In this document: in pieces, positions 1 to 8,078 of the stretch
Numbering within the stretch: the first letter of the stretch is position 1
How the letters are laid out: the number at the start of each line of letters is the position of its first letter
NCBI RefSeq assembly: GCF_900100395.1
Contig: NZ_FNFB01000008.1
Location: forward strand, 2,071 to 66,070
Reading direction: 5' to 3'
Source of the DNA: Nonomuraea maritima
Lineage (GTDB): Bacteria > Actinomycetota > Actinomycetes > Streptosporangiales > Streptosporangiaceae
DNA: 64,000 bases
Translations under genes and position numbers: made by a program
Notes under the pieces: model-generated
What the model saw: only the letters and a program-made list of their open reading frames with translations
Database searches by the model: none
Told to the model about the DNA's origin: nothing

Positions 1-366
1 GGTCCGCGTCGTGAGGGCGGTGGGTTCCAGGATCGTGGTCCGCGTCGTGAGGGCGGTGGCTTCCGCGATGACCGTGGTCCGCGTCGTGAGGGCGGTTACG
101 GCGACCGTGGCCCTCGCCGTGAGGGCGGTTTCGGTGATCGCCGCGAGGGCGGCTTCCGTGATGACCGCGGTCCCCGCCGCGAGGGCGGCTACGCCGATCG
201 CGGTCCCCGTCGTGAGGGTGGGTTCCGTGATGACCGGGGTCCCCGTCGTGAGGGTGGCTTCCGTGACGACCGCGGTCCGCGTCGTGAGGGCGGATACGGC
301 GACCGTGGCCCCCGTCGCGAGGGTGGTTACGGTGACCGGCGCGAAGGTGACCGTCGCGAGGCGAGG
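1..366 (+). repeat. In-frame degenerate repeats coding GPRREGG(F/Y)xDDR
   Basis: Bases 1-366 consist of alternating 27-36 bp units built around the codons for GPRREGG followed by FRDDR, YGDR or FGDR. Copies differ mostly at third positions, so the protein repeat is better conserved than the DNA. The repeat may begin upstream of the window. Confidence 0.85.
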
Positions 367-1491
367 CCGTTCTCGCGGGAGGGACGCGATGAGCGTCCGG
401 GCGGCGGCTTCCGAGCTCGCTACGGCAAGCCCGAGTCCGGCGAGGGCGAGGCTCCGCAGCGCGAGAAGCTGCCCGAGGTGGCGCCCGACATCAGGGCCGA
501 GGAACTCGACAAGGAGGTTCTCGAGGAGCTGCGCTCGCTGCCGGGTGACCTCGCCGACCTGGTCGGCCGGCATCTCGTCGCGGCCGAGCGGGCACTCGAG
601 GACGACGACCCCGACCGGGCGCACGAGCACACCAACGTGGCGCGCAGGTTCGCGGCCCGCATCGGTGTGGTGCGGGAAGCCGCGGGCATCGTCGCCTACC
701 GTGCGGGGCACTTCTCCGAGGCGCTGAGTGACCTGCGGGCTGCCAGGCGGATGACGGGTTCGGAGGCGTACCTGCCGGTCATGGCCGACTGCGAGCGTGG
801 TCTCGGCCGTCCCGAGCGGGCGATCGACCTCGTGCGTTCGCCGGAAGCCGAGCGGCTCGACCGTGAGGGCCGCATCGAGATGACCATCGTCGAGTCGGGC
901 GCCCGCCGTGACCTGCGCCAGTACGACGCCGCGGTGATCACGCTGCAGCGTCTGCCCGAGCTGCGCGACCCGCAGCCGAGGCCGTGGTCGGCGCGGCTGG
1001 CGTTCGCGTACGCGGACGCGCTGGCCGACGCCGGACACCAGGACGCGGCCACCGAGTGGTTCGGCAGGGCGATGGCGTTCGACGAGGACGGCGAGACGGA
1101 CGCCGCTGAGCGATACGCCGAGCTGACCGGAGCCGTCATCGAGGACATCGAGGAGGATGTCGACGGCGAGGACGAGTCCGGCGAGGCCGATGTCGCGGAG
1201 GCCGCCCAGGTCGACGAGGACGTCCTCGACGAGGCCGAGGACGTTACGGACGAGGACTCCGACGAGGTCGGCGATGAGTCCGACCCGGCCGACGACCCGG
1301 CCGACGACCCGGCCGAGGTCCCGGACGACTCCGATGAGGACGCCGACTCCGACGTCGCTGCTGGTGGTGAGGAAGCTGCGGAGCAGGCCGAGACATCGGC
1401 CATCACTCCGGCGTTCATCGAGCCGAACTTCGGTGACGTACTGGAGGAGTCCGGCGAACCGGCTGAGGCGCGGTCGAAGGACGACAACTGA
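1..1491 (+). CDS. TPR-type protein with Arg/Gly-rich N-terminal repeats (5' end outside window)
   Basis: The reading frame is open from base 1, so the start lies upstream. Residues 1 to about 122 are about ten imperfect copies of a unit like [12 protein letters not shown], an RGG-box-like basic low-complexity segment. Residues about 160-375 are helical and TPR-like ([19 protein letters not shown]; the phrase [11 protein letters not shown]), resembling the tetratricopeptide protein that precedes the HAD phosphatase/tlyA block in actinobacteria (Rv1691 position). The last 110 residues are strongly acidic (D/E runs with [12 protein letters not shown]). A good hairpin terminator follows. RGG-type segments usually bind RNA or drive condensation; that role here is inference. 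A shorter ATG-less reading starting at 478 would miss the in-frame repeat part. Confidence 0.8.
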   Translation, partial: GPRREGGGFQDRGPRREGGGFRDDRGPRREGGYGDRGPRREGGFGDRREGGFRDDRGPRREGGYADRGPRREGGFRDDRGPRREGGFRDDRGPRREGGYGDRGPRREGGYGDRREGDRREARPFSREGRDERPGGGFRARYGKPESGEGEAPQREKLPEVAPDIRAEELDKEVLEELRSLPGDLADLVGRHLVAAERALEDDDPDRAHEHTNVARRFAARIGVVREAAGIVAYRAGHFSEALSDLRAARRMTGSEAYLPVMADCERGLGRPERAIDLVRSPEAERLDREGRIEMTIVESGARRDLRQYDAAVITLQRLPELRDPQPRPWSARLAFAYADALADAGHQDAATEWFGRAMAFDEDGETDAAERYAELTGAVIEDIEEDVDGEDESGEADVAEAAQVDEDVLDEAEDVTDEDSDEVGDESDPADDPADDPAEVPDDSDEDADSDVAAGGEEAAEQAETSAITPAFIEPNFGDVLEESGEPAEARSKDDN

Positions 1492-1500
1492 TGTGACACT

Positions 1501-1531
1501 CGCCCGTCGTACCCTCGTGGTACGGCGGGCG
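1501..1531. terminator. Hairpin terminator, bidirectional
   Basis: CGCCCGTCGTACC pairs with GGTACGGCGGGCG (13 bp, one G-U pair) around loop CTCGT. It sits between the convergent TPR gene and the MBL hydrolase. The arm sequence GTACGGCGGGCGAC recurs in the hairpin at 27488-27520. Confidence 0.75.
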
Positions 1532-1560
1532 ACGTGCGTTCAGGCGGCTGAGCGGCAGGT

Positions 1561-2514
1561 TCAGGGCGAGACGCGGTCGAGCCAGTGAAGGATGCCCGCG
1601 ACGTTGGAGGGCGCTCCGCTCAGCAGCTCGAACTGCTCGGCTGTGGCCTCGTCGGCCGTCAGCGCGGAGTAGCGTTCCTTGGTGCGGTCGCGGACCATGG
1701 CGACCGCGTGATCGAGGTCCATGCCTTCCGACTTGGCCTGCCGCGTGAGGTCGACCCACACCCGGAGTTCCTCGGCGGACCGCTCCAGCGTGTCCTGTAC
1801 GGCATCGACCGGCCCGTAATGGCTGAACAGCAGTCGCTGGGGCTGCAGCGCCTTGAACAAGCCGATCGAGCCGAGCGCGATGTCGAGGTCGAAGTCCGGG
1901 GGCGGGGTGGCAGGGCGCAGGTCGCCCGTTTCTGGCAGGTAGACGCCGGCCGCGTCGCCGACGTACAGGTCGCCCGTGGCAGAGTCGATCAACCCCACGT
2001 GGTGCTTCGCATGACCTGGGGAGTAGTGGCTGTTCAGGGTGCGGCCGTTGCCGAGGTCGATGGTGCCGGTGTCGCCGAGGGCGACGATGCGTTCGGCTTC
2101 GGTGGGGGACATCTCGCCGAAAAGGGTGTCCAGCCGGTCGCCCCACACCATCCGGGCGCTGGCCATCAGCCGTCCGGGCTCGGCGAGGTGCCGGGCTCCC
2201 TTCTCGTGGACGACGATCTGGGCGGACGGGAAGTGCCGGGCGATGTCACCGACTCCGCCGGCGTGGTCGAGGTGGATGTGCGTCACCACGACCGTGGCGA
2301 GGTCGTCCGGTCCGACGCCGAGTGAGGCGATGGCGTCGCGGACCACGGGAGCCGAGGTCGACGTGCCCGTTTCCACCAGGCAGGGCCGATCGCCCAGGAT
2401 CAGGTAGCCCGCCGTGATGCCGGAGAATCCGGCCATCTTGGTGTCGATCTCATAGACGTCGCCGCCTAGTGCGGTGATGTTGTCCACAGGCACTCCCGAA
2501 CGTCCAGTCGTCAT
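1561..2514 (-). CDS. Metallo-beta-lactamase-fold hydrolase
   Basis: Encodes a 317-residue MBL-fold enzyme. The metal-binding motif HIHLDHAGG is at residues 79-87, with a later SPGHAKHH histidine (about 165) and GDAAG aspartate (about 187) completing a di-metal site of glyoxalase II/quorum-lactonase type. No signal peptide is seen, so it is probably cytoplasmic. The substrate cannot be told from sequence. It is transcribed divergently from the SSB-like gene. The start is the upstream ATG; an internal GTG (VDNITALGG) ten residues in is an alternative. Confidence 0.85.
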   Translation of the reverse strand: MTTGRSGVPVDNITALGGDVYEIDTKMAGFSGITAGYLILGDRPCLVETGTSTSAPVVRDAIASLGVGPDDLATVVVTHIHLDHAGGVGDIARHFPSAQIVVHEKGARHLAEPGRLMASARMVWGDRLDTLFGEMSPTEAERIVALGDTGTIDLGNGRTLNSHYSPGHAKHHVGLIDSATGDLYVGDAAGVYLPETGDLRPATPPPDFDLDIALGSIGLFKALQPQRLLFSHYGPVDAVQDTLERSAEELRVWVDLTRQAKSEGMDLDHAVAMVRDRTKERYSALTADEATAEQFELLSGAPSNVAGILHWLDRVSP

Positions 2515-2597
2515 CCCCAGAACGGCGTTCTAGCCGAACTGAGCCTGTCCTCATCGTAGAGAGTGATCTCCAGCGGAGCACCGATAGGAGGACGATT

Positions 2598-3011
2598 GTG
2601 GACAAGAACGAGGTCACGCTGGTGGGGAGGCTGTCGGCGTCGGTCGAGGAGCACCCGTTGCCGAGCGGCGACACCGTCACGAAGTGGCGCGTCATCGTGC
2701 GCCGACGGCGTCACCGACGGGGTGCGGCGCTGACCGACAGCGTTCCGTGCGTGACGTTCGACCCGGACATCGCGGCCGTGGTCCGAGGTCTCCAACCGCG
2801 CGACTACCTCGAGGTGGCGGGGGCGCTGCGCTGCCGCGTCTTCGGGCCGTCCGCCGCGAAGATCTGGCGGTACGAAGTAGAGGTCAGCGCCGCGCGACCG
2901 TACGAGGCCGAGCCGGCCGAGCCTGACGCCCCGACCGACCAACCTGAGGGTGGTGACCTGACCGCCGCCCTGGTGCCTCGGCAGGTGGCGTCCCTGGCGG
3001 CCATCGGGTGA
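2598..3011 (+). CDS. Single-stranded DNA-binding protein-like OB-fold protein
   Basis: 137 residues starting at GTG with a clear AGGAGG ribosome site 5-10 bases upstream. The N-terminus (NEVTLVGRLS) and central part (TVTKWRVIVRRR, LEVAGALRCRVF) follow the SSB OB-fold pattern. It differs from a housekeeping SSB: the loop after strand 2 is an Arg/His cluster (RRRRHRRG), and the C-terminus ends VASLAAIG instead of the acidic DDEIPF-type tip that recruits repair partners. It is therefore probably a secondary, specialised SSB. It is monocistronic and convergent with the DUF1015 gene. Confidence 0.8.
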   Translation: MDKNEVTLVGRLSASVEEHPLPSGDTVTKWRVIVRRRRHRRGAALTDSVPCVTFDPDIAAVVRGLQPRDYLEVAGALRCRVFGPSAAKIWRYEVEVSAARPYEAEPAEPDAPTDQPEGGDLTAALVPRQVASLAAIG

Positions 3012-3137
3012 GTTCCACCAGGCTGAGACTGCCGGGCATCCGCTGGATCGGCGGTGCCGCCTCGGACGTGACACGCAAGCAATTGCCCCGGCCTGCACCG
3101 GTCCTGCGCGGCGAGGGCCGGTTGCTCCTGACGGTTG

Positions 3138-4595
3138 TCAGTCGATGTCGAAGGTACGGAGCACCAGGCCGGTGCGTGGCTTCGGGCCGAAGGAGGTCGA
3201 TTTGCGCGGGACTCGTTCGCCGCCGGCGGCGATGGACAGCACGTCCTCGACCGCGAGCGGTTTCAGGATGACCGCGGTGCCGCCCATCTGACGGGCCAGG
3301 CGCACAGCGGCGTCGATGTCGTGGTGGACGATGCGCACGGTCTGCTCGTCGTCCCGCAGACCCCAGACGATGGGCAGCACGAACGAGGTCAGGATGGAGG
3401 TGTTGAGCGAGTTCCAGCGATCGGAGTGGTCTGCGGGCATGGCGCGGGCCAGCTGCATCGGGTCCGGATCGGTGAGCAGGTGCGCACCGCCTTCCCCGGC
3501 GAGCAGGAACGCCGGCCCCTGAGTTCGTTCGAGTGCGGCCACGCCTTCGGCGATCTCGGGGTGGTCGTGGACGCGCCACGCGCCCTTCGCCTTGGCCACC
3601 GCGTCCTCCAACGGAAGGCTCGGGATGACGCGGTGGATGGCCTTGAGGTCCGGGGGATACGCGCTGGAGTCGACGAGCAACGCGAGCCCGAAGTCCCAGG
3701 GCCCGAACGCGGGACGGCTTCTGTCGCCGTCGCCGGAAGATCTCTGCCCAGCGGCGGAACCAGCGCCGGAACCAGCGGCGCCCAGGGCGGCTTCGTCGTG
3801 GGCGGCTTCGGTCTGGGCCGCTTCGGCTTGCGCTTCGGCGTTCGGTCGGCGGGAGAGGTGTTCCTGACGCTGGAGGACGCGGTACGTCGCGTACCTGTGG
3901 TGGCCGTCGGCGATCAGGGCCTGCCGGTGGTGGAGATCGGCGTTGATCGCGGCGATCTCGGATGGGTCCGTGATCGCCCACAGCCGATGGGTGAGGCCGT
4001 CCTCGGTGCGGGCCGACACGAGGGGGGAGCGCTCGTCGGCCACTGCGTCGACCAGGCGGGTGGTGGCGCCGTCGCCGCCCTCGTAGAGGAGGAAGATGGG
4101 TTCGAGGTTGGCCTGGGTGGTGCTCATGAGCGCGAGGCGGTCGGCGATGGGTCCGGGAAGCACGTCCTCGTGGGGCAGGACGATGGCCTGGGTGGGGTCG
4201 GCCAGGCCGACGTCCCCGATCAGGCCACGTTGCACGACACCTGGGCCGCTCTGCTCGTACACGTACAGGGCCGGTTCGGCGTCCGGCGCTAGGACGCCCG
4301 AGCTCAGCCACGTCCGCAAGGTGTCGCGCGCCTCGGCGTAGCGGTCCTGTGGCGGTGCGTCGGCGGCCGTCGAGCTGCTGGTGGGGGCGTTCCGGCGAGG
4401 GGAGCGGGGAAGGATGAGACGGACGACGTTGTTCGGGTGAGAGTCAAGGAGGCGCTCGACGTCGGCGTCGGAGATCAGGTCGTACGGTGGGGAGGTCACC
4501 TTGGCGGGATCTTCGACAGTGAAACGTACGCCTCGGAAGGGCCGTAGCACCAGTCCATCCGGTACCGGCAGTTCAGGAGTCCCCATACCGGGCAT
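3138..4595 (-). CDS. DUF1015 family protein
   Basis: 485 residues matching the DUF1015 family: N-terminal LRPFRGVRF and PPYDLIS, and the conserved motif ADGHHRYATYR at about 229-239. Residues about 252-285 are an Ala/Glu-rich low-complexity insert ending in Gly/Ser, likely a linker. The biochemical function of the family is not established; some relatives are described as HPr- or serine kinase-related, which I cannot support from motifs here. It lies alone, convergent with the SSB-like gene and divergent from the small TPR gene. Confidence 0.85.
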   Translation of the reverse strand: MPGMGTPELPVPDGLVLRPFRGVRFTVEDPAKVTSPPYDLISDADVERLLDSHPNNVVRLILPRSPRRNAPTSSSTAADAPPQDRYAEARDTLRTWLSSGVLAPDAEPALYVYEQSGPGVVQRGLIGDVGLADPTQAIVLPHEDVLPGPIADRLALMSTTQANLEPIFLLYEGGDGATTRLVDAVADERSPLVSARTEDGLTHRLWAITDPSEIAAINADLHHRQALIADGHHRYATYRVLQRQEHLSRRPNAEAQAEAAQTEAAHDEAALGAAGSGAGSAAGQRSSGDGDRSRPAFGPWDFGLALLVDSSAYPPDLKAIHRVIPSLPLEDAVAKAKGAWRVHDHPEIAEGVAALERTQGPAFLLAGEGGAHLLTDPDPMQLARAMPADHSDRWNSLNTSILTSFVLPIVWGLRDDEQTVRIVHHDIDAAVRLARQMGGTAVILKPLAVEDVLSIAAGGERVPRKSTSFGPKPRTGLVLRTFDID

Positions 4596-4706
4596 GCTCC
4601 CATAAATGCTCGGGCCTTCCGGAATTCGCCCCTTGATTGCAGTCAGTGCCGTCCCGCGTCAGGGCGGGACGGGAGTCGCCGTTCAGCGATGAAGGAGTCC
4701 TCCCAC

Positions 4707-5129
4707 ATGTGCCAAGATCGAAACGTACAGGATGGAAACTCGGGCGCTCCCAGGGGCGGCGTTTACGACTGGTACCAGCGTGGGGTCAAGCTTCTGAAAG
4801 AGGGTAGTCCGGCCGCCGCCGCGGCCCTGCTGGAACGCGCGGCGGCGGAGGAGCCCGAATCGCGAAGCATCCTTGAGGCGCTGGCCCGCGCACAGTTCAA
4901 TTCCCGTCAGTACGCGGAGGCCGCGGCCAGTTTCCGGCAGATCGTCGACTTCAATCCGGCCGAGGATTATGCCTATTTCGGGCTGGGGCTGGCGTTGTGG
5001 CGTACGGGTGACGTGGAAGGGGCTCAGGAACCCCTCGCCATCGCCGTGGCCATGCGCCCGGACGAACACCACTACGTGTCGGCTTTGAAGAGCGTCCGTG
5101 CGACCTTGCGGGCGCGTCGCGAGATGTGA
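4707..5129 (+). CDS. Small tetratricopeptide-repeat protein
   Basis: 140 residues. The start at ATG 4707 was chosen because AAGGAG lies 9 bases upstream; ATG 4689 is in frame but would place that ribosome site inside the gene. After about 20 polar residues come about three TPR units: YQRGVKLLKEGSPAAAAALLERA, ILEALARAQFNSRQYAEAAASF and AYFGLGLALWRTGDVEGAQEPL (approximately residues 25-120). It is expected to be a protein-protein interaction module with no catalytic domain. Its partner is unknown. It is convergent with the TipAS gene. Confidence 0.85.
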   Translation: MCQDRNVQDGNSGAPRGGVYDWYQRGVKLLKEGSPAAAAALLERAAAEEPESRSILEALARAQFNSRQYAEAAASFRQIVDFNPAEDYAYFGLGLALWRTGDVEGAQEPLAIAVAMRPDEHHYVSALKSVRATLRARREM

Positions 5130-5186
5130 AGCTTTACCGGGCCCCGGTCGTTCCCGGTCTCGATTGCTGGTGTTTCGGGTGACGGT

Positions 5187-5627
5187 TCAGGCCTGGTGGC
5201 GGAGGGCGTTGGCGTGGATGGCGGCCCGGAAGTACGCGGCGAGGCCGGGAGTCTCGGCGTCGATGGAGGCCGTGAAACGAGGATCTTCGACGTACAGGTC
5301 GCCGAGTCCCCGGTGGATGTCGTAGGTGCAGTCGTAGCACCAGCGGGTGATGTGGGCGCGGTGCTCCTCTGCCAGGTCCATGGCCTCCTCGCCGTCAGTG
5401 GGCAGTCCGGCTCGCAGGGCGTCCGCCATGCGGGTGCTGATGTCGGCGGCCTCGGCCGTGAAGCGCTGCCAGTGCTCCTTGGTGTAGGACGCCGTGCGGC
5501 GTGCCGACTCGGTCCAGGGCTGGGTGCCGCCCCAGCGTCGCTCGGCCTCGGCCGCGTGTTCGTCCGGGTCGAAACCGCCGAACAGCTCGGCACGCTCCTC
5601 GGCCGACAGGTTGGCAGGTGCGGACAT
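5187..5627 (-). CDS. Stand-alone TipAS antibiotic-recognition domain protein
   Basis: 146 residues matching the C-terminal drug-binding domain of the MerR-family regulator TipAL: WTESARRTASYTKEHW near residue 37, then WCYDCTYDIHRGLGDLYV and the ending PGLAAYFRAAIHANAL. In Streptomyces TipAL this globin-like domain binds thiopeptides such as thiostrepton covalently. No MerR helix-turn-helix is encoded here: only 157 bp separate the start from the divergent HAD gene, and no MerR-like frame is present. ATG has an AGGAAGGA ribosome site. It is probably a free drug-sequestering protein, like the short TipAS form. The cysteine in WCYDC may be relevant to drug binding (inference). Confidence 0.9.
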   Translation of the reverse strand: MSAPANLSAEERAELFGGFDPDEHAAEAERRWGGTQPWTESARRTASYTKEHWQRFTAEAADISTRMADALRAGLPTDGEEAMDLAEEHRAHITRWCYDCTYDIHRGLGDLYVEDPRFTASIDAETPGLAAYFRAAIHANALRHQA

Positions 5628-5661
5628 GGCGGGATCCTTCCTGTAGATGGGTACGAGGGCG

Positions 5662-5692
5662 ACGCTAGAGTCTCACGCGGCGTGAGAGTCAA
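5662..5692 (-). promoter_or_regulatory. tipA-like MerR-type promoter with internal operator
   Basis: Read on the minus strand: TTGACT (-35), a 19-base spacer CTCACGCCGCGTGAGACTC, then TAGCGT (-10). The spacer holds the dyad CTCACG-CCG-CGTGAG. A 19-base spacer with a centred dyad is the MerR-family promoter architecture, and from memory the Streptomyces tipA promoter carries CTCACG-TCA-CGTGAG in the same position. It reads into the stand-alone TipAS gene 35 bases downstream. Confidence 0.75.
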
Positions 5693-5784
5693 CGGGCCGG
5701 CAGAACCACCGGCTCGTCAGCCGGCGACCCGTGGGCCATCGGCTCACCGGCCGGCGGTGTGCGAGTCAACCAGGAAGAGGCGCT

Positions 5785-6756
5785 GTGCTGATCGACGGCT
5801 ACGACACCCTGCTGCTGGACCTCGACGGGGTGGTCTACCTGGGCGCTCACCCGGTGCCCGGTGCGCCGGCCGCGCTGGAGCGGGCGCAGCGGCACGGCGT
5901 GCGGCTCGCATACGTGACGAACAACGCCTCGCGCACGCCGGCGGCCATCGCCGCGCACCTGCGGGAGCTGGGCGCGCCCGCCTCCGCCTCCGATGTCGTG
6001 ACCTCGGCGCAGGCCGCCGCCCGGGTGGTCGCCGAGCACGTGCCGCCCGGGGCGAACGTGCTGGTGGTCGGCGGGTCGGGGCTGCGGTTCGCGCTTCGCG
6101 ACCAGGGGTTGCGGCCGATCTCGGTCGCCGCCGAGTCGCCTGCCGCGGTGGTGCAAGGGTTCGCGCCCGGGCTGTCGTACGGGCTGCTGGCGGAGGGAGC
6201 GCTCGCGGTGCGAGCGGGGGCGCTGTTCGTGGCTTCCAACCGCGACAGCACGCTGCCGACCGGGCGGGGGGAGCAGCCGGGGAACGGGGCCTTGGTCCGC
6301 GTGATCGCCGCCGCGACCGGGGTCGAGCCGATCTATGCGGGTAAGCCTGACCCGCCGCTGCATCGTGAATCCGTGATCCGGACGGGCGCGCGTCGGCCGC
6401 TGGTCGTCGGCGACCGGCTGGACACCGACATCGAGGGAGCGTTCAACGCCGGGGTCGAGAGCCTGTTGGTACTGACTGGGGTGGCGACGCCGGTAGAGGT
6501 GCTGACGGCCGAGCCCCGTCATCGGCCCCCGTACATAGGGGACGATCTGGAGGCTCTGCTCCAGCCGTATCCGGAGGTGCGCGACGGTACCTGCGGCGGA
6601 TGGCGGGCCCACTGGACGGACGGCGTTCTGCGGCTCGACGGCGACGGCACCCGCATCGACGGTCTCCGAGCCGCCTGCCACGCCGCCTGGGCGGCCGCCG
6701 GCGAAGGACACGTTGACGCGGACGCGGTCAAGCCGGCCCTCGACCGCCTCGGCTGA
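5785..6756 (+). CDS. HAD-IIA family sugar/glycerol phosphate phosphatase
   Basis: 323 residues from GTG 5785, which has AGGAAGAGG just upstream. Motif I LLDLDGVVYLG is at residues 10-20, motif II VTNNAS near 50, the lysine/PIYAGKPDPP segment near 190, and GDRLDTDIEGA near 209: NagD-like class IIA HAD enzyme. The mycobacterial protein at the same locus (Rv1692) is described as a glycerol 3-phosphate phosphatase; the same activity here is plausible by synteny. The C-terminal about 60 residues (WRAHWTDGVLRLDGDG) are typical of the actinobacterial group. Degenerate copies of its 3' end follow the stop codon. Confidence 0.9.
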   Translation: MLIDGYDTLLLDLDGVVYLGAHPVPGAPAALERAQRHGVRLAYVTNNASRTPAAIAAHLRELGAPASASDVVTSAQAAARVVAEHVPPGANVLVVGGSGLRFALRDQGLRPISVAAESPAAVVQGFAPGLSYGLLAEGALAVRAGALFVASNRDSTLPTGRGEQPGNGALVRVIAAATGVEPIYAGKPDPPLHRESVIRTGARRPLVVGDRLDTDIEGAFNAGVESLLVLTGVATPVEVLTAEPRHRPPYIGDDLEALLQPYPEVRDGTCGGWRAHWTDGVLRLDGDGTRIDGLRAACHAAWAAAGEGHVDADAVKPALDRLG

Positions 6757-7175
6757 TCTCCACGACGCCTCTGAAGACCGGTACGACCCTCCGCCGGGTG
6801 CGACCTCACGAGGAGAGGTTGCCTGCGACGCCGCCTGGGCTGATCCACGACCCCTCTGAAAGACCGGTACGACCCTCCGCGTGCGACTTCACGAGCCTGC
6901 GACGCCGCCTGGGTGTTGGTTGGTGAAGGTCGCGTTGACGCGGACATGGTCAAGCCGGCTTCGATCGCCTCGGCTGGTTTCCGCGATGCCCTGGGGCCGG
7001 TACGGCCCTCCGACTGGTGCGCCCCTCAGACGGGTCTGTGAGGAGCGGCGGGCCGTTTGCGACGCTGCCTGGACGGCGGGCCGGTCCTCGACCGGCTCGA
7101 CTCATTTCCACGACATCTCTCAAGGCCGGTATGGCCTCCCGCCGGTACGACCCTCCTCAGGGTGAGGTCTTCGAC
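6673..7175 (+). repeat. Degenerate tandem copies of the HAD gene 3' end
   Basis: The last 84 coding bases and the following 65 bases (unit 1, 6673-6820) are repeated as decayed copies starting at 6821, 6895 and about 7055. Each copy begins GCCTGCGACGCCGCCTGG (or a close variant), and copies 1, 3 and 4 contain the CTCGACCGCCTCGGCTG-type end; all contain a CCGGTACGACCCTCC-type block. Unit 2 lacks about 70 internal bases. Most of the 633-base gene-free stretch is thus repeat debris; bases 7176-7389 show nothing recognisable. Confidence 0.8.
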
Positions 7176-7389
7176 CGGGAAGAGCCTCCGTGGGTGTGGC
7201 CCTCCGAGGAGTGGGGCAGGGCAGGGGGGTCGTTTGGAGGGGAACGAAGGGGTGGAGGGTGGCTTGCGGGCCTCCCGCACATCAGAGTTGGGGCTACTGA
7301 TCAGTTGTCCGCTCGTCGCGTAAGTCGGGGGCTGCGGATGTTCGCGCGTCGCTGAAACTCGGGGATTCAGCGCCACCCGGCGGACGACG

Positions 7390-7737
7390 TCAGAGGAGCC
7401 GGCGAAGGCGCAGCAGGTCGCCGAAGCTCGCGTCGACCTTCACCCGGCCCCCGAGCAGCGCCCGCGCCAGGTCGAGCTCGCCCGCCACCAGCGCCACCAG
7501 GTCGTCGCTCAGGATGGTGAGCTTCACGTCGGCGGACCTGCCGTCAGGCGACGGCTGCTCCAGGAACGGGTCGAGCCCTCCGTGGTGCAGCCGGCCGTAG
7601 AAGGTCACGTCGAGGTCGGACACCCGGCAGCTGAGCGTCCGCTCGACCACGTGTTTCGCGCGGTCTTGCTCATCTATCTCGTCGAACTGGGCGACGAGCT
7701 TGGCCAGTGCCGCCCGGCACTCCTCGACGCTTGCCAT
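7390..7737 (-). CDS. SCP2 sterol-binding domain-like protein
   Basis: 115 residues fitting a single SCP-2 sterol-transfer fold: LSCRVSDLDVTFYGRLHHGG, then ADVKLTILSDDLVALVAGELDLARALLGGRVKVDASFGDLLRLRRLL, the hallmark ending in which a conserved K(V/I) motif precedes a hydrophobic helix. No signal peptide or enzymatic motif is seen. The family binds hydrophobic ligands; the ligand here is unknown. It lies divergently next to the tlyA operon, as in related actinomycetes. Confidence 0.8.
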   Translation of the reverse strand: MASVEECRAALAKLVAQFDEIDEQDRAKHVVERTLSCRVSDLDVTFYGRLHHGGLDPFLEQPSPDGRSADVKLTILSDDLVALVAGELDLARALLGGRVKVDASFGDLLRLRRLL

Positions 7738-7850
7738 TTGCCTATCCTTTCATCCCTTTGCGGAGGGTAGCGTTCCCCATGAGTAGCACTCTCGTATGAC
7801 CTTCAACGCATGACACGCCTGCCGAGGTCCCGGGCGCTCGCGGGAGGCAC

Positions 7851-7856
7851 TACGGT
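7851..7856 (+). promoter_or_regulatory. Probable -10 element of the tlyA operon (leaderless)
   Basis: TACGGT lies 6 bases before ATG 7863, with no purine-rich ribosome site between. This spacing would place the transcription start at the start codon. The -35 element is not clear. Confidence 0.45.
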
Positions 7857-7862
7857 CGAAAC

Positions 7863-8078
7863 ATGAGTGAGCTGCCCGTGGAGACCGCCGACGAGCGGGT
7901 CGACGCCATCGTGGCCGGCCTGGCCCGGCTGGGCGAGCTGCCTGTCAACGAGCACGTGGCCGTCTTCGAGGAGGCGTTCTCCGGCCTGGAGAGCGCGCTC
8001 GCGGCCGTGGACGACGCGCACGGCGAGCATACGACGGCTGGACAGGCGGCGTACGAGGGGGTCCTGGAGCGCCCGTGA
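7863..8078 (+). CDS. Small conserved hypothetical protein upstream of tlyA
   Basis: 71 acidic, helical residues with no known domain motif. The position directly before tlyA, with a 4-base overlap (GTGA), matches the small hypothetical gene found between the HAD phosphatase and tlyA in mycobacteria (Rv1693 position). Probably translationally coupled to tlyA. It could be a structural or regulatory accessory of the operon; function unknown. Confidence 0.75.
   Translation: MSELPVETADERVDAIVAGLARLGELPVNEHVAVFEEAFSGLESALAAVDDAHGEHTTAGQAAYEGVLERP

Noticed and set aside
11..727. Plus-strand ORF of Ala/Val/Arg-rich protein over the 5' repeats
   Set aside because: It is an out-of-frame reading of the GPRREGG repeats; the true frame is open from base 1 to 1491.
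2884..4311. Long minus-strand Arg/Pro-rich ORF over the DUF1015 region
   Set aside because: Shadow of the DUF1015 gene in a different minus frame; composition is that of GC-rich non-coding frames.
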